Shown: positions 1 through 10,823, counted from the stretch's first letter. The stretch is 22,588 bases of DNA from Saccoglossus kowalevskii (GCF_000003605.2 NW_003108582.1:85451-108038); one strand, 5' to 3'. Notes: generated by a model not told the origin, from the sequence alone. Made by a program: numbers and translations.

Positions 1-17
1 ATGCACACATCCAGTTG

Positions 18-135
18 TCTAGGCATTGTCTACCTGTGCATAGCTCGCTGTCTAGGCATTGTATACTGTAGCTCTGTACTTGTGCATAGCTTGCTGTCTA
101 GGCATTGTATACTGTAGCTCTGTACTTGTGCATAG
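18..135. repeat. 46-bp tandem repeat, about 2.5 copies
   Basis: Three copies of a unit beginning TCTAGGCATTGT start at 18, 51 and 97. The second and third are 46 bp apart and almost identical, both containing ATACTGTAGCTCTGTACTT and ending TGTGCATAG. The first copy is only 33 bp because it lacks the central segment. The array may extend to the left of the window. No coding potential is seen. This is a local minisatellite or the edge of a satellite-bearing element. Confidence 0.85.
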
Positions 136-1700
136 TCTGTACATCCCGTTGGTACCCTGAATAAATTTGATGAAAAATTTAACAAAAAACACCGCTCATA
201 CTCTTTACTGTAACAAATTTCTCAATACGTTTTATTCTGTGTATCTATTATAGTTTGTGTGTGTACTGTTTGCAGAGCTGTACAATAGCGATCTAATTAG
301 TGAATGATCAGGTTTGATCAGCTTCCCATCATGTTTCATTCTTTTTGAAGCAAGTATTTTGCTGTTACACCATACATACATACATATATACTACATGCTG
401 AACAAGATATAATATTACTTTCAATGATTTGTTTGTATGCAAAAACTACATTTATCATATTTATTTGTGTGGCGCAAATATATTTTTGCAAATTAATATA
501 TGTTACAAATTAATTCCTATTGTTCTCATCAACCTGCTAAGCATTTAATAACTGATCGAGTGGTCATTGACTTCAGTTTAAACCTGTACTCAGTCTCTTC
601 TAAGTAGAAAATTTAATAACATGTACATTTTAAATTAATTCTAAGAAATTAAATAATTATCTTATTTGAAGTTATTAAGGTGCTACAGACCATTATAGCA
701 AATCGTTTCAACAGTACAGGTATATGTTACATCCCCTCCCCTCCCAACCAAAATTTTGTTTTTTCTACTTCAATGAACCAATTATTACAACAGAGAAAAA
801 ATGCGGAAATCACCATATTTCCCAAAGGTACTGATAAAAAAATTTAAAGAAACTTGTATACATGGACATCTTTTATTAAAACCCCTCCCCTCCCTCTCTC
901 TTTCACTAGAATCCCCACCTCCCCAATATCACTTCATTCAAACAGATTATATTTGCAATGACTTAGCCTGTACAGAAAATCTTTCAAATGAATCGCTTTG
1001 CGCAAGGATTAGATAGTGTAGCTCATGCACATGTGGTCCTATTGACTAGAGCGCTCGCTGTCAGTCTACGTTGTGAGGAAGCAACTACTTTATTCTAAAG
1101 AAGGGGTGGGGAGCCCCTGAGGCATGGATGAAAAATTCTTAATTGAAACTCCAGCTTGTCGTTTTCCCCCATGTATATAAAAAAACCGTCTGCGGTATGC
1201 GACTAGATACGGTAAATTGGTGGTTTCCGCACAGACACACTGACAACCGAGTTTCTCCCAAACTCTTTAAAAAAACGTGTGACCCCTAATTTCTATAATA
1301 GACTAGACAACATGTATTACACGTGATATGCATCCTAATGGTGTATAGCATTGTAAATAATCCAACTCCTGCCCTAGGCAAATATTTCCCATTCATTTGC
1401 ATAGTTGGGTTGTCCATTATTAATCCAGGGTTGATTTTATGTATTTGCTGTGGGCAAACATTTTTTTTCCCCGGTCACCGAATGCGTATTTCATTAATAA
1501 TACAGTAAAACACACCTCCTTTCACTCGTTGTCCCTGGTTACTGACATCGCAATTACCGTAGTGTGTGGAAGGTGTTTGCCCAGAAAGGCGATAATTCGG
1601 TTCACACTAAGGTACACGCATCAGCGCTTTAAAGTTTAATGCATGTATTACCCCTCCTCTCCCTCAACCATATCTGCTTCGCTTTCACTGTGCCAAGTCA
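136..1700. other. gene-free AT-rich stretch with C-rich tracts
   Basis: I see no gene here. The region is AT-rich with scattered C-rich runs: CCCCTCCCCTCCC near 733-745, a similar run at 881-897, and CCCCTCCTCTCCCTC near 1651-1665. Small open frames at 801-1016, 1323-1508 and 1439-1639 are short, have no recognisable domain and no convincing splice sites, so they are not called. A CACGTG E-box lies at 1320-1325. Confidence 0.5.
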
Positions 1701-1725
1701 CAGATGGAAACACACACAATACGTG

Positions 1726-1738
1726 AGGTCAAAGGTCA
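1726..1738 (+). promoter_or_regulatory. perfect DR1 nuclear-receptor response element
   Basis: Two perfect AGGTCA half-sites in direct orientation are separated by one A (AGGTCAAAGGTCA). This is the consensus DR1 site bound by HNF4, RXR, COUP-TF and PPAR/RXR-type receptors. An exact match on either strand is unlikely by chance in an AT-rich window of this size. Whether it is used, and by which gene, cannot be told; it lies 5.7 kb upstream of the first recognised bHLH exon. Confidence 0.45.
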
Positions 1739-1799
1739 ACTAGCATGTATACAGTCTGCTTTGTTATAACTGTTTAAATTGTTATAAATCAGAACAAAA

Positions 1800-2260
1800 T
1801 TGAAATCTTATAGTTTTTAATACTTCCGATTTCTCGTCAGATTTACTGTATGTTCACGCACAGATTCCTTCTAGTCTGAATAATTGTCTATCGTATCATA
1901 GATTCTATCGTGCAAAATTTCTTTCGTGAAAGAATCATGAGTACATCTGGTGACGTTGCGTGAAATACCACGCTCAATTGACTACCTATTGAAATGTAGA
2001 AACTTTCGACAAAAAGAAAACGTACTCTCTAGTCTGGACTTGGGTTGTTCTAATGCTTCAAGGAAAAATAGGTGGTTTTCATCATCATAGAATATTCCTC
2101 TACCACATGCTCGGAATACTAAAAACTTGTATAAATCAACACATCAGTTAAACGGGTGCTACGCTCAATTAGTTTCCCACTGAATTGAGAAATATTCCTA
2201 GACAGAATATGGGTCGATCCATTGATAAATAAAGGGGTGTGCTTCACCTTTACATCACTT
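1800..2260. repeat. unexplained stretch with degenerate direct repeats
   Basis: Two related segments start CGCTCAATT at 1971 and 2162 and continue with a similar pattern (a short gap, then ATTGA..AGAAA), about 191 bp apart. A perfect inverted repeat TTCTTTC-GT-GAAAGAA lies at 1919-1934 and contains a TTCnnGAA core. The sequence is more complex than its surroundings. It may be an old transposable element or a conserved non-coding element; no ORF explains it. Confidence 0.3.
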
Positions 2261-2469
2261 GTTTCTACACTTTTATGAAAAAAAGGAAATCTGAGTTTTC
2301 AAGTCTTTGATAGATAAAAATGGCAGTGCTTTATTGAGTTGAAGTATAATTAAAATAAAAATAAAATCCTTGTCGTTACAAATGAAATGAAAGAATCTTG
2401 CCTGGACCTGGACAGCAATAAACAACCTCCTCACACTTAAAAAATTGAAAAAAATAGCATAAATTAGCA

Positions 2470-3110
2470 TAACTTTGCATAATTAAATATGTGAACTGAG
2501 TGTCGGTACCAAAATTTTAGTGAGAATAAATTAAGGGTAAAATTGTAGTTTTTATAGTTTTGTTTGTAATAGTAGTTTTCTTTGGTGTTTATCTCTTCTA
2601 CCGATGTTTGGAAACTAAACACAAACGTGTTAGTTTTCTGCTAAAAAAAAGTCACAGTAAGACCTGATTGAATGAATTGCTATAATACGTGTTTACATGT
2701 ATGTACATGTTGCCTGCTGCCGACAATCCAACAACAGTACAAAACCAACAATGTATTTACACGTTTAACAGTCGGTTGACTCTTAATAAACATGACGTTG
2801 ATGTTGATATCTCTTCCTCTGTGAATAAACATGTCTCTTCTTTGTTCGCTTCTGCTGGGGACAGTGCGCTCTGTGAAAGCATTGGGTAGAGAATAGAATT
2901 ACTTGACTTTGTGGTGACTGCGTAGACATCTTTTCTGACATTGTCGTCTTTGTTCAGTTTTCATAAGTAGTCTTTATAAGGGTGAGATAAAAGTGAACTG
3001 TCAAGAGGTCTATTTCTTCATTACAAATTTTGGTTTAACATTTTCATTTTCATTTTTCTGTAATTTCTGTTAATTTTGAAGCAGATAGATCTTTTCATTT
3101 CCATACAGGT
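2470..3110. other. gene-free stretch, one weak ORF
   Basis: This stretch holds no gene I can support. An open frame at 2689-2889 has a somewhat protein-like composition (rich in Ser, Asn and Asp), but it shows no domain, no start context and no splice donor whose phase would fit the bHLH exon at 7468. A reasonable acceptor-like sequence ends at 3109 (TTCCATACAG), with a possible short exon after it, but no phase-compatible partner was found. Confidence 0.3.
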
Positions 3111-3217
3111 GGTGAACAATTGTTTTTCAACTGAAAGTCTTTCAGCACTGCAAGTACATTTTATTTTGAAAGTAGTTTATTCCTGTTTATTGATGTCTGT
3201 TTGTCAACACTAAAATA

Positions 3218-3496
3218 TTAAACTGTTAATATTGGATGATAAAGTACATGTGTACTGTTCCTACAGCCCCAAAAGTTCACCCCTTGTAAAATTTCCAAAT
3301 GTATTAATATTATTTTTTTTTTAAAATTGTGATTGGTCAAAATATAGTTCTTTGCATAGTTCATAACTGCAGCATTGACACTCTGTAATATGGCTGCTTT
3401 TAGTCCAATGATGTTGATTTTCACCAATTTCAATGGTCCTCTGATTTGTTGTTCCTTCTCTTGCTCCTGTTTAAGTGCGGGGATGAAAATCATCAA
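3218..3496 (-). other. ORF-like segment, possible old transposon fragment
   Basis: The minus strand is open for 92 codons, with a charged start (KQEQEKEQQIRG) followed by a mixed hydrophobic stretch. The last third is AT-rich, with a run of A that reads as poly-Lys, and looks non-coding. The first two-thirds (about 3330-3490) has higher complexity. I recognise no domain. It resembles dispersed repeat remnants more than an exon, but an exon of an antisense gene cannot be excluded. Confidence 0.2.
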
Positions 3497-3589
3497 CCCA
3501 AATATGGAAACATCTTTATTGTGTTTATACAGCCATATTTTTAATGTGTTTACTTTCTACGTTTCGTGGTGAAAGAAAAAAATCTTGTG

Positions 3590-4380
3590 ACTAATGGCTT
3601 CTTAATGCACACAGCTTCCTATCTATCTCCTCCGCTTTGCTTGCGCCACAAGGCCATTATTGAGTGCTCCGAAATTAGCATCAGTGAAGTTTAAATTTTC
3701 GGGGAGGGAATAGCAGAGGAACGTGTAGTTACTTTGAACAGAGTGAATAAAATGCCTGAATTAAAATGCCATTGTATGGTATAAATATTTATTAAATTGA
3801 GATCAGTTTGTGTCAGTAGAATGATTACTGCCACAGGCATTGCAAGGAATTATCGTAGAGACTTGTGGGAGTGTCTGTTTTTTTACATTGTGTTACATCA
3901 GGTTTTTACCTTAATAGCCCTAACTATAAACAATGTGAAGTAAAAATTAATTGAATTCTTGCGAAGCAATAAAAAAATCAGTTTGTAACATGTTTTTTTA
4001 TTTTGCTCATCTTCACCTCCGTGAACTATTAAGATCACTTCGCTGGTGCTGCATACCTGCGCATTGACGCAGTCATAAAATGGAAATTGTTTAATGCGAG
4101 TAACTGCCGTGAAACACTGCGGGGCATAATCTTCATTTTACAGAATGATTAAAAATTCTGGGCACAGTGCAATGTGCAGTTCAAATTTAAATTAATTTCC
4201 TTACATCGCTTTAAATAACTGGTATTAAATTTTACCGTGTGCTGTCATAGTAATGAATGAGGCTGCAAATCAGAGAATGATTTTCCTCGAAATTTCATTT
4301 TGCGTTGAATCAAGAAGATGCAGGGAATGGGCAAGCAGGTGACGGCATGGGTGTCTGCGACAACTTCAAATTAGTGCCTT
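3590..4380. other. complex non-coding islands, candidate regulatory elements
   Basis: Around 3595-3745 and 4010-4375 the base composition becomes balanced and the text complex, compared with the AT-rich simple sequence on both sides, while no frame stays open for long. Such islands inside or next to transcription factor genes are often conserved non-coding elements. This is inferred from composition alone. Confidence 0.25.
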
Positions 4381-5600
4381 TTTTTTTTTTTAATTTGAGC
4401 GTCTCATAAGTTGAACATCGTGGATCCACGTAATGAAGTATTCAAGGGTTAGGCAATAATCATTTGGGTTGGTTGTCCGCTTTGTCGTTATTGTAAATGA
4501 AGAGAAAGCTATAGGGGGGTACATGATTGCATCTGTCCTTGTCTACGGTTGTTGTATTAGCATCGGGTATTGGCGTCACCAACTTCGCGCAGTTTCTACA
4601 TATATATTATGTGTGATACAAAGATCACTATTTTTCGAGTGTCGTGTACCATGTGTTGTTGTACACGTAATTAAACTTACGAGTAAAATATTTAGATATA
4701 AGTGTTTCTACACAAAAATCAATAACTTGGAGGTGAGAAAATAAAATTGCATACAACACGTCTCAATTAAGTTGCCTGTTAAGTTTTCCGGTTCTTATAA
4801 ACAATGTTTTACAAATATTTTGTAATTTATATCATCATGTTTGGGATTCTATAATTTCATATTTAACTCCTCAAATATCGCTTAGATATATGAAACATTA
4901 TAAACTAAGTCCTAGTTTAGCAACTGCCAACAGCAGTAAAATCATAGACAATCTGCGCAAATCATTATAAATTAGTTTTATCTTTTAGCTAAATAATTTT
5001 TGAGAAAATATCCTTTTTTGAGTGATGAGCAATGAACGTCATGTACAGTACATGCATCACTGAGAATGTGGCTGGGATTTAAACATATTTCTGGTATTTG
5101 TCCAAGTCTATTTATTCAGTTACCAGATTTTTTTTTTCGTTGTGATTATAATTTCCATATTTGCGATAACATAAAATGTTGAAATGAACTCATGACAGGT
5201 GACCCGTGAAATATGATGAAAACCATATTTAATTTTTTCGTCATTGGTGTTTTTTTTTTTTTTTCATATCATAATAATGCTCTCTGTATTCTAATTTATA
5301 ACTTATTGAATGTTCTACGAGGCTGAATGTTTTATCTGGAGCAAAGCCTTCATAATCACTGTATGTTCGACAAAAGGATCTCCTATTGTTGATGCAACAC
5401 CTGCCCATGGGTCAAATGGCCGTGCCACACAGCTGTTGTTAATATAGGAGATTATATATATGGAGCGTGTGTTCCAGTGCTAAGTTTGAGATGTTTGAAA
5501 ATGTATTGGTAATAGCATGCGCCATTTTGATGAGATTGTATAAAAATGATATTAAAATTTTGTTCCTTGATTGCCTAGTCATTATCAAGAGAGAGACTAA
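4380..5600. other. AT-rich stretch without a supported gene
   Basis: The region contains T-runs near 4379-4391, 5129-5137 and 5250-5264, and a palindrome CATGTAC-A-GTACATG at 5040-5054. An open frame at 4469-4744 ends beside a donor-like GAG|GTGAGA, but its translation (Cys/Val/Tyr-rich, no domain) and the lack of a matching acceptor give no reason to call an exon. Confidence 0.4.
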
Positions 5601-5623
5601 TTCAATGCCCATGTATGAAATTT

Positions 5624-5752
5624 AATTTGCAGTGTATTATGGGAGATTTAAAAAGTACCTGTATGGGGAGATTTAATTGGCAATGCATCATGGGGATTCA
5701 TGCAACAGTCCTTATATGTACTAAATTTACAATGCATTGTGGGAGATACAAG
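5624..5752 (+). repeat. three degenerate copies of a GCATTGTGGGAGA motif
   Basis: The motif recurs as TTTGCAGTGTATTATGGGAG (5628-5647), TTGGCAATGCATCATGGGG (about 5677-5695) and TTTACAATGCATTGTGGGAG (about 5727-5746), each preceded by an AT-rich segment. Spacing is near 50 bp. It may be a decayed tandem repeat or a cluster of protein-binding sites. It overlaps the candidate 5' exon listed separately. Confidence 0.5.
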
Positions 5753-5762
5753 CAAATTAGCT
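5633..5762 (+). other. very tentative upstream exon candidate
   Basis: The segment lies between an acceptor-like TTTAATTTGCAG and a consensus donor (GTAAGT from 5763). It is open in one frame for 43 codons plus one base, and that base joins in phase to the exon at 7468 (T|GT, Cys). The peptide is rich in Cys and Met and simply reads through the degenerate repeat. It shows no recognisable domain, so coincidence is at least as likely as a true exon of the bHLH gene. Confidence 0.12.
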
Positions 5763-5997
5763 GTAAGTACATCTACGGTTCTATAGCTGCATCACAGCCC
5801 AATTAGGAAATTTCTGTTGAATTTAAAAATAGAACAATTCAATTTAATCTAAATTTAAAAAATGACCAGATTTGATTAGATCTAAATATAGTAAACTTAA
5901 ACTTCCCTTGGGTTTAAAATAACATTTAATTCTGTTGTAGAAGTTTGGCAATGGCCTAATGGCTTCTGCCATAGAGTAGGTAGTACATTGTTGTTTG

Positions 5998-6032
5998 GAG
6001 GTGGGGGTGTTGTGGTGTGGGGGAGGGTGTCT
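5998..6032 (+). repeat. G-rich tract with quadruplex potential
   Basis: The + strand carries GGAGG, GGGGG, GTGGTG and GGGGGAGGG within about 35 bases. The longest runs are compatible with a two- or three-tetrad G-quadruplex. No gene boundary lies next to it. Confidence 0.4.
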
Positions 6033-6090
6033 GGCTAGGTTGATCAGATGATTATTGGCCAGCTGTTAAGCTTTTGGAATTTTTTTTTTT

Positions 6091-6168
6091 ATAAATAACA
6101 GCTGAAATGGTGATGACAGGATTTTTTTTATAAATAACAGCTGAAATGGTGATGACAGGATTTTTTTT
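6091..6168 (+). repeat. perfect 39-bp tandem duplication
   Basis: The segment beginning ATAAATAACAGCTGAAATGG and ending in a T-run occurs at 6091 and again at 6130. I found no mismatch in the 31-base non-homopolymer part. Perfect identity in non-coding DNA points to a recent duplication, probably replication slippage between T-runs. Each copy contains a CAGCTG E-box. Confidence 0.9.
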
Positions 6169-7467
6169 TTTCGGAATTTGTTAAGGAATTAAAAAATTTT
6201 AGATTAAAAGAAAATTATTAGTTTTCAAATATCGGCTTCTGTCAAAATATACCTATATTATATAAAATATACAAAATTAGATTTTTTCTGTTTGTCAATT
6301 TGGGATAAAATAACAGTACATGTAAGTAAACAGAAACAGTTTTTGTGCAGGATATTTTTCAGTGAAATAACTGTACTAAATTAAAATTAAATCTTTTTAT
6401 GCTTTTAGTTTAGTTCTAGAAACAAAAATGTTATTATTTTTTTGGTCAACACATTTTTTTCATTCATTCAGGTTTTCAATATGTCTCTATAACCAGTGAG
6501 TGGCTCTCTGTGGCATATCATTGTTTTGTGACTACGAATTACATAACATTTCTTATCACTGAAATGCTTGGTAATAGACTTTGTTTGCGTTGACACCAAT
6601 TTCACGCTTGTTTAACCTTTTCGAGAGATTTACCTTAAAAAAAACTCTGACTCCCTCCAATCAAAAAAAATCTGATTGCGATTGGTGATTCGAAATGTGA
6701 TAAGCTTATAATCAAAATGCAAGTCGTGTCACTAAAAATTTGCATAATAATAGAGAGCTGATACAACGTACTTATATCAGATAGCACATGTTTCTACCCT
6801 TTAAACCAAATGTCCATTTGAGGAGTATTTTCAAGTGGGTAGACAATTAACTAATGCAACTATTTCTTTAGTACTCTTTACTCTCATCTTAGAGTTTAAA
6901 CTAAAATATGAAGTTTACAGACAGTTATAAAAATGGTTGAAATTGACTCAAATATTGTCTGTTGACTCCAAAATCAGGGTTCATTTTATATTGAAGAATA
7001 TCATAAGAAGAAAGTACAGAAAAATGTGGGCAAAAACGTCTGGTGGTGAAAATGTTAAGACAGGGAAGTCATAGTGACTTTTCCAAAAAATCTTTAAATT
7101 ATAAAATCGTGAATGTATGTACCAACAAAAATATAATGGTTTACAGTGGTCTTTTGTTGGTTACCATGGTGAAGTACCAGTGTCTGTTTCTGCCTTGCAA
7201 ATGGCCGTCAAGATCTCATTGAGAATGAGTACGAGAGCCATGAGATTTGCCCATCAAAGTATTCCAGTTTTTTGGCATTGTTCCAAATGTTTCCCTCATC
7301 TATGTAATCATTGTATTTCCACCAATCGGATGGTTGCATATTTCTCCCATCATACATCACTTCCTTATAGAAGTTCTTTTTTTTTTCATATGAAAGGATA
7401 CAGCAAAAAAAAAACAGTTTTATTTTGGTCCTGACTTTTTTTCACCCTTTATTATGTGTGTTTTCAG

Positions 7468-7629
7468 GTCAAAGTGTTGATCCCAATCAGGTGGATCGGC
7501 GGACGCTACACAAGATATCAGAACAGAAAAGAAGAGAGTCACTGAAGCATTCCATAGATGTCTTGAAACGTGCCGTGCCTGACTGCCGAGATCTTGCCGA
7601 TCAAAGCCAACAGAATGTGCTTCTCCGAG
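7468..7629 (+). CDS. exon of a bHLH transcription factor: basic region, helix 1 and loop
   Basis: This 162-nt exon lies between a strong acceptor (GTGTGTTTTCAG) and a consensus donor (G|GTGAGT). It supplies the last two bases of a codon, 53 full codons and one base of the next. The peptide begins QSVDPNQVDRRTLHKISEQK and continues RRESLKHSIDVLKRAVPDCR. HKISEQKRR places His, Glu and Arg at the class B positions (H5, E9, R13) that recognise CACGTG. SIDVLKRAVP is helix 1 with its terminal Pro, and DCRDLADQSQQN is the loop; NVLLR begins helix 2. The EQKRR string resembles Mlx/Mondo basic regions, while the rest fits the Max/Mnt/Mlx network only in general. The protein should be nuclear and act as a dimer. 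An alternative acceptor at 7490 (AATCAG) is less likely for lack of a pyrimidine tract. Upstream exons were not found. Confidence 0.88.
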
Positions 7630-8579
7630 GTGAGTTTTAGCATCGGCCGTTACAATATATATAACGTGAAACCACTTTAATTTTGTCAGAGAATAATTTT
7701 TTGAAATTTTGCAAGTCTAGGAAACTTTAATACAGTTTTCTGGGGTTCACAAATGAACTTTTCAATGTACTAGTAGGTCCTTAAAGACACTACTGGTAAT
7801 TCACTAACTGGACCCCCTACCCTACTCAAAAAACTGAACAACAATGTTCATCTCTATGGCAACAGAAGTAAAACAAACAAAAAAGTTTTTAACAGTCTGC
7901 CCTCCTCTAGGGAAAGAAATATTATTTATTTTAAAAAAGTAAGTGTAGGGACTTTTTTCTTTTAAAAAGTTAGTTTGAACACTCCTCCCACACATGCTTG
8001 AAATCCTCTGTGTCTTTGCTTCCTTGATTCTGAGTATGATAGCACTACTTATAAATAACCACGAAAAGTTAGGAAAAATAAAAAAATACAGAAAAATGTT
8101 GCAACAATATTTACACAGTGGCAAAGCATCTTGTGTTTGCATCTTAGCAGTTCAAATTGAAAGTTTTACTCATTTTTATGCATTTTGTGTAATTTTTGTT
8201 TATTTTAGAACTGATTGGTACATTTTCTCATTTGTAACAACTCTTGATCATGATAAAAATATGAAAAAAAAATGTATTTTTTGAAAGATATTCAAATGAT
8301 CTAGAAAAGTTTGAAAAATTATAGTCAGATGTGCAGCCATGTTTTAAATCTTCAACTCAACTTGTGGTACTCAACTAGTTTTGAGAGGAGATAACCAATA
8401 ATAAGTTATTTAAACTACCGTTCATTTTCATACGACTTTTCATTCCATAATGAAGGATACACTTTCAAAAAAAGAAGTACTTTTATTTGAACTAAATTTC
8501 CCCAGATGTACGAAATTGAATGAAAATCAGTAATAAACACATAGACGATCTCTCGGAAAACTGCACCTGCTCGTACAGA

Positions 8580-9000
8580 CTTGTATGGTGTCTGTAAGGA
8601 CTTCCAAGAGCAAAGAAGAAAAAAAACCCACTGAAGTATGTTGTCAGCAATGCTCACAGACGACCACTCTCCTTAAGAAATTCATTAACAAAAAAAAGTG
8701 TATTAACCAGAGAGACGCAATGCATTTGTTAACTGACAGTTTTTTGTGTGAGATTGACTTCAGGGATGCTTTTTTTTCCCATTACTCATTGCTTAATGCA
8801 CTCGTCTAATGCACACCAGTATATCCAAAGTACTGCGGGATTTAGAGACTGTTTATTCCCCTTTCCCTCATGGAACTCTCTTCCCGGCTGGAAATGAGGC
8901 ATCCTCTCCGCTGGATGTCTCTTGATGAGGCACACTGCTGCTGGTGATTGCCAGACTTATTACGCTACGTCTGTCAAGGAAATTGAAATTAACATGCCTA
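8580..9000. other. complex non-coding island in the bHLH intron
   Basis: The sequence here is much less AT-rich than the flanking intron and is free of simple repeats. It has local symmetry around 8878-8935 (GGCATCCTCTCC, GGATGTCTCTTGATGAGGC). Open frames on both strands (8415-8657 minus, 8585-8809 plus) carry no domain. It is best read as a possible intronic enhancer, on composition only. Confidence 0.25.
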
Positions 9001-10074
9001 TTTTTGTTACGAGTAATCTGATTGGAAGCAATCTCAATATGTCAGGTAAACAGGCCAATTAGGAGTAATGATAGTATGGAATAGTATTTAGAATGCTTCA
9101 TGAACAAACGAAAAAAAATAAATCACTCATGTCCGTTTTTGATTGAGTATGTGTATGAAAATCGCTGTGACAACTTTCAACGTCTTTGTTGTGTTGAATA
9201 TACATGTAGATATAATGTTATCACAAATGATCACCACCCAATAAGGGTGCAACCATGATTTTTTTCCTGTTTACAAGTCTTATATTCCTCTTAAACTACC
9301 TTTAAATCTCTGCTCTTGTGATACCAAGAACTAGATTTCGTTTTCACACCAATACCACTTTTATATGATTTTTTCATACTCTCACACAAAAATATTGATA
9401 TAAAATTAAATTCAAAGATTTTCTCTGTAGAAACATTACAGTATAAATGAGTATTGGGAATGATTGCAAGTTTGTTACATGCTTCACCCTCCTAGCTCAT
9501 CCACCCCTGTATTTAAAATGTACTAGTCCACATATAGAAAACCAACACTCTGGTCCAATTCACCATGCATGGGCGTTTTTGCGGGTGTAATCCCCAAACT
9601 AAGTCAGTCCTTACTGTAATATTGTTGAAACTGCTGATTATCGCAACTGTTGATTCAGAACACTGAATTTAGACGATATGAAAACTGAAATAAAAAATTG
9701 AAATCCTGTTAAAATGACTGGCACCCCCAAATTGCTTAAATATCAATGAAAGGTTTCAAAAATGCGGTTTAAGTTTTATTTTAGTATTTTATTTGTCATC
9801 TGCCTGTATGTCTTTAGCTATTTAAAGTTTAAAAAAAAATAGTGCTCTTTTATTAACCAGTTTTTGATACCTGTGCATATTTAATGAGTTATGTTCTTCC
9901 ATTCGGGGTACTAAAAACATGAAGACACAGCGACTTTAAAAAAACAATTTTTGCCTCACAAATGACATTAAATCACAGACATTCCTAGCAGCAAAAATTT
10001 ACATCCATTTTACTTTCGTATATTTAACTTACATTGGATGTACTATACTGTCGTTAATTACAGTAGTTCGAAAA

Positions 10075-10296
10075 GACCTCATGCGTGAACCCTCAAAGGT
10101 CACACATCCATATTAGGGTGTCAATTCATGATCACTGAAATTTGTTTCCCTCCCAAAATGTAAGCAGTTGTCATTTAAGTTCAAAGCCGGCTTAACTGAT
10201 AAAAACTGATATTATCTGGAATTGCCGCTATTATAAGACAACAGTACCCCCGGAAAGTACCAGGATGTGTGACCTTTAGAGGTCGAGCATAATGTC
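10075..10296. mobile_element. inverted-repeat element, possible MITE
   Basis: AAAGGTCACACATCC at 10095-10109 is matched by its perfect reverse complement at 10263-10277. The similarity continues outward in degenerate form (GACCTCATGCGTGAACCCTC on the left against the complement of GAGGTCGAGCATAATGTC on the right), giving arms of about 35 bp around a core of about 150 bp. No transposase frame is present. The arms contain AGGTCA half-sites, so a regulatory reading is also possible. No clear target-site duplication was identified. Confidence 0.55.
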
Positions 10297-10439
10297 TATA
10301 ATTGTCACAAAATTAAGAAATATCCCTTTTCATGTTATTGTATTGAAAGACGATAATCAGCTCTATTACTAGTTTCGATACATGGTGCATGTAGGTGCCC
10401 CTCCCCCTAACCTCTCTGGCACCCCAAAAAGAACAATTC

Positions 10440-10650
10440 AGTTGCGATTCTTTCCATCGTACCTATACATTTACCATAATTGACGAAATTAATTGAGTGC
10501 GAAGCATATACGTGTTAATCTTGATAATGCCCATGCCTAATTAAAAGGAATCAATGGACCATCAAATTAAGCTTCAGTAATAACGGAAGATCGCCGTTTA
10601 TCGGAGGTTTAGTCACATGTCAAATTAATGTTGTACCGTAGCTGCCTGTG
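10440..10650. other. complex non-coding island with homeodomain-type motifs
   Basis: Within this intronic stretch are several TAATT/AATTA cores (for example near 10477, 10486, 10538 and 10623) and a dyad-like AACGGAAGATCGCCGTT at about 10581. It is not repetitive and has no long ORF. An intronic enhancer is plausible; conservation is untested. Confidence 0.25.
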
Positions 10651-10770
10651 TGGTAATTTTATTTATGAAAATTTGATAAAAAAATAAAATAAATAATCAC
10701 CAGATTAAATTAAAGTTCTTGTGAGAAAACATTTTTTTTTTTTGCTATGAATTATTTTCGTCTCAAGCAG

Positions 10771-10823
10771 CGTTGAAGGAAAAGGAGCGAACAAAAGACG
10801 AAATGTATCATTTGTTAAAGATG
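10771..10823 (+). other. possible mutually exclusive alternative to the helix-2 exon
   Basis: A 53-nt block follows a T-rich tract and TCTCAAGCAG and ends ATG|GTAATC. Joined to the exon at 7468-7629 it completes the same Ala codon (G|CG), reads A-LKEKERTKDEMYHLLKM, and ends in phase 0. The confirmed helix-2 exon also starts from a phase-1 Ala codon and ends in a Met codon in phase 0 (17 against 18 residues). Including both in one transcript would shift the frame. The peptide is charged and heptad-like, but it lacks the Tyr-Ile of a normal helix 2. The donor is weak. Chance remains quite possible. Confidence 0.25.

Noticed and set aside
7117-7434. 105-codon + strand open frame just before the bHLH exon
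   Set aside because: It ends in T/A homopolymers, shows no domain, and the bHLH exon has its own strong acceptor at 7467 in a frame not continuous with it.
7490-7491. Alternative acceptor AATCAG|GTGG for the bHLH exon
   Set aside because: No pyrimidine tract, whereas the site 23 bases upstream has one; both leave the bHLH core intact.
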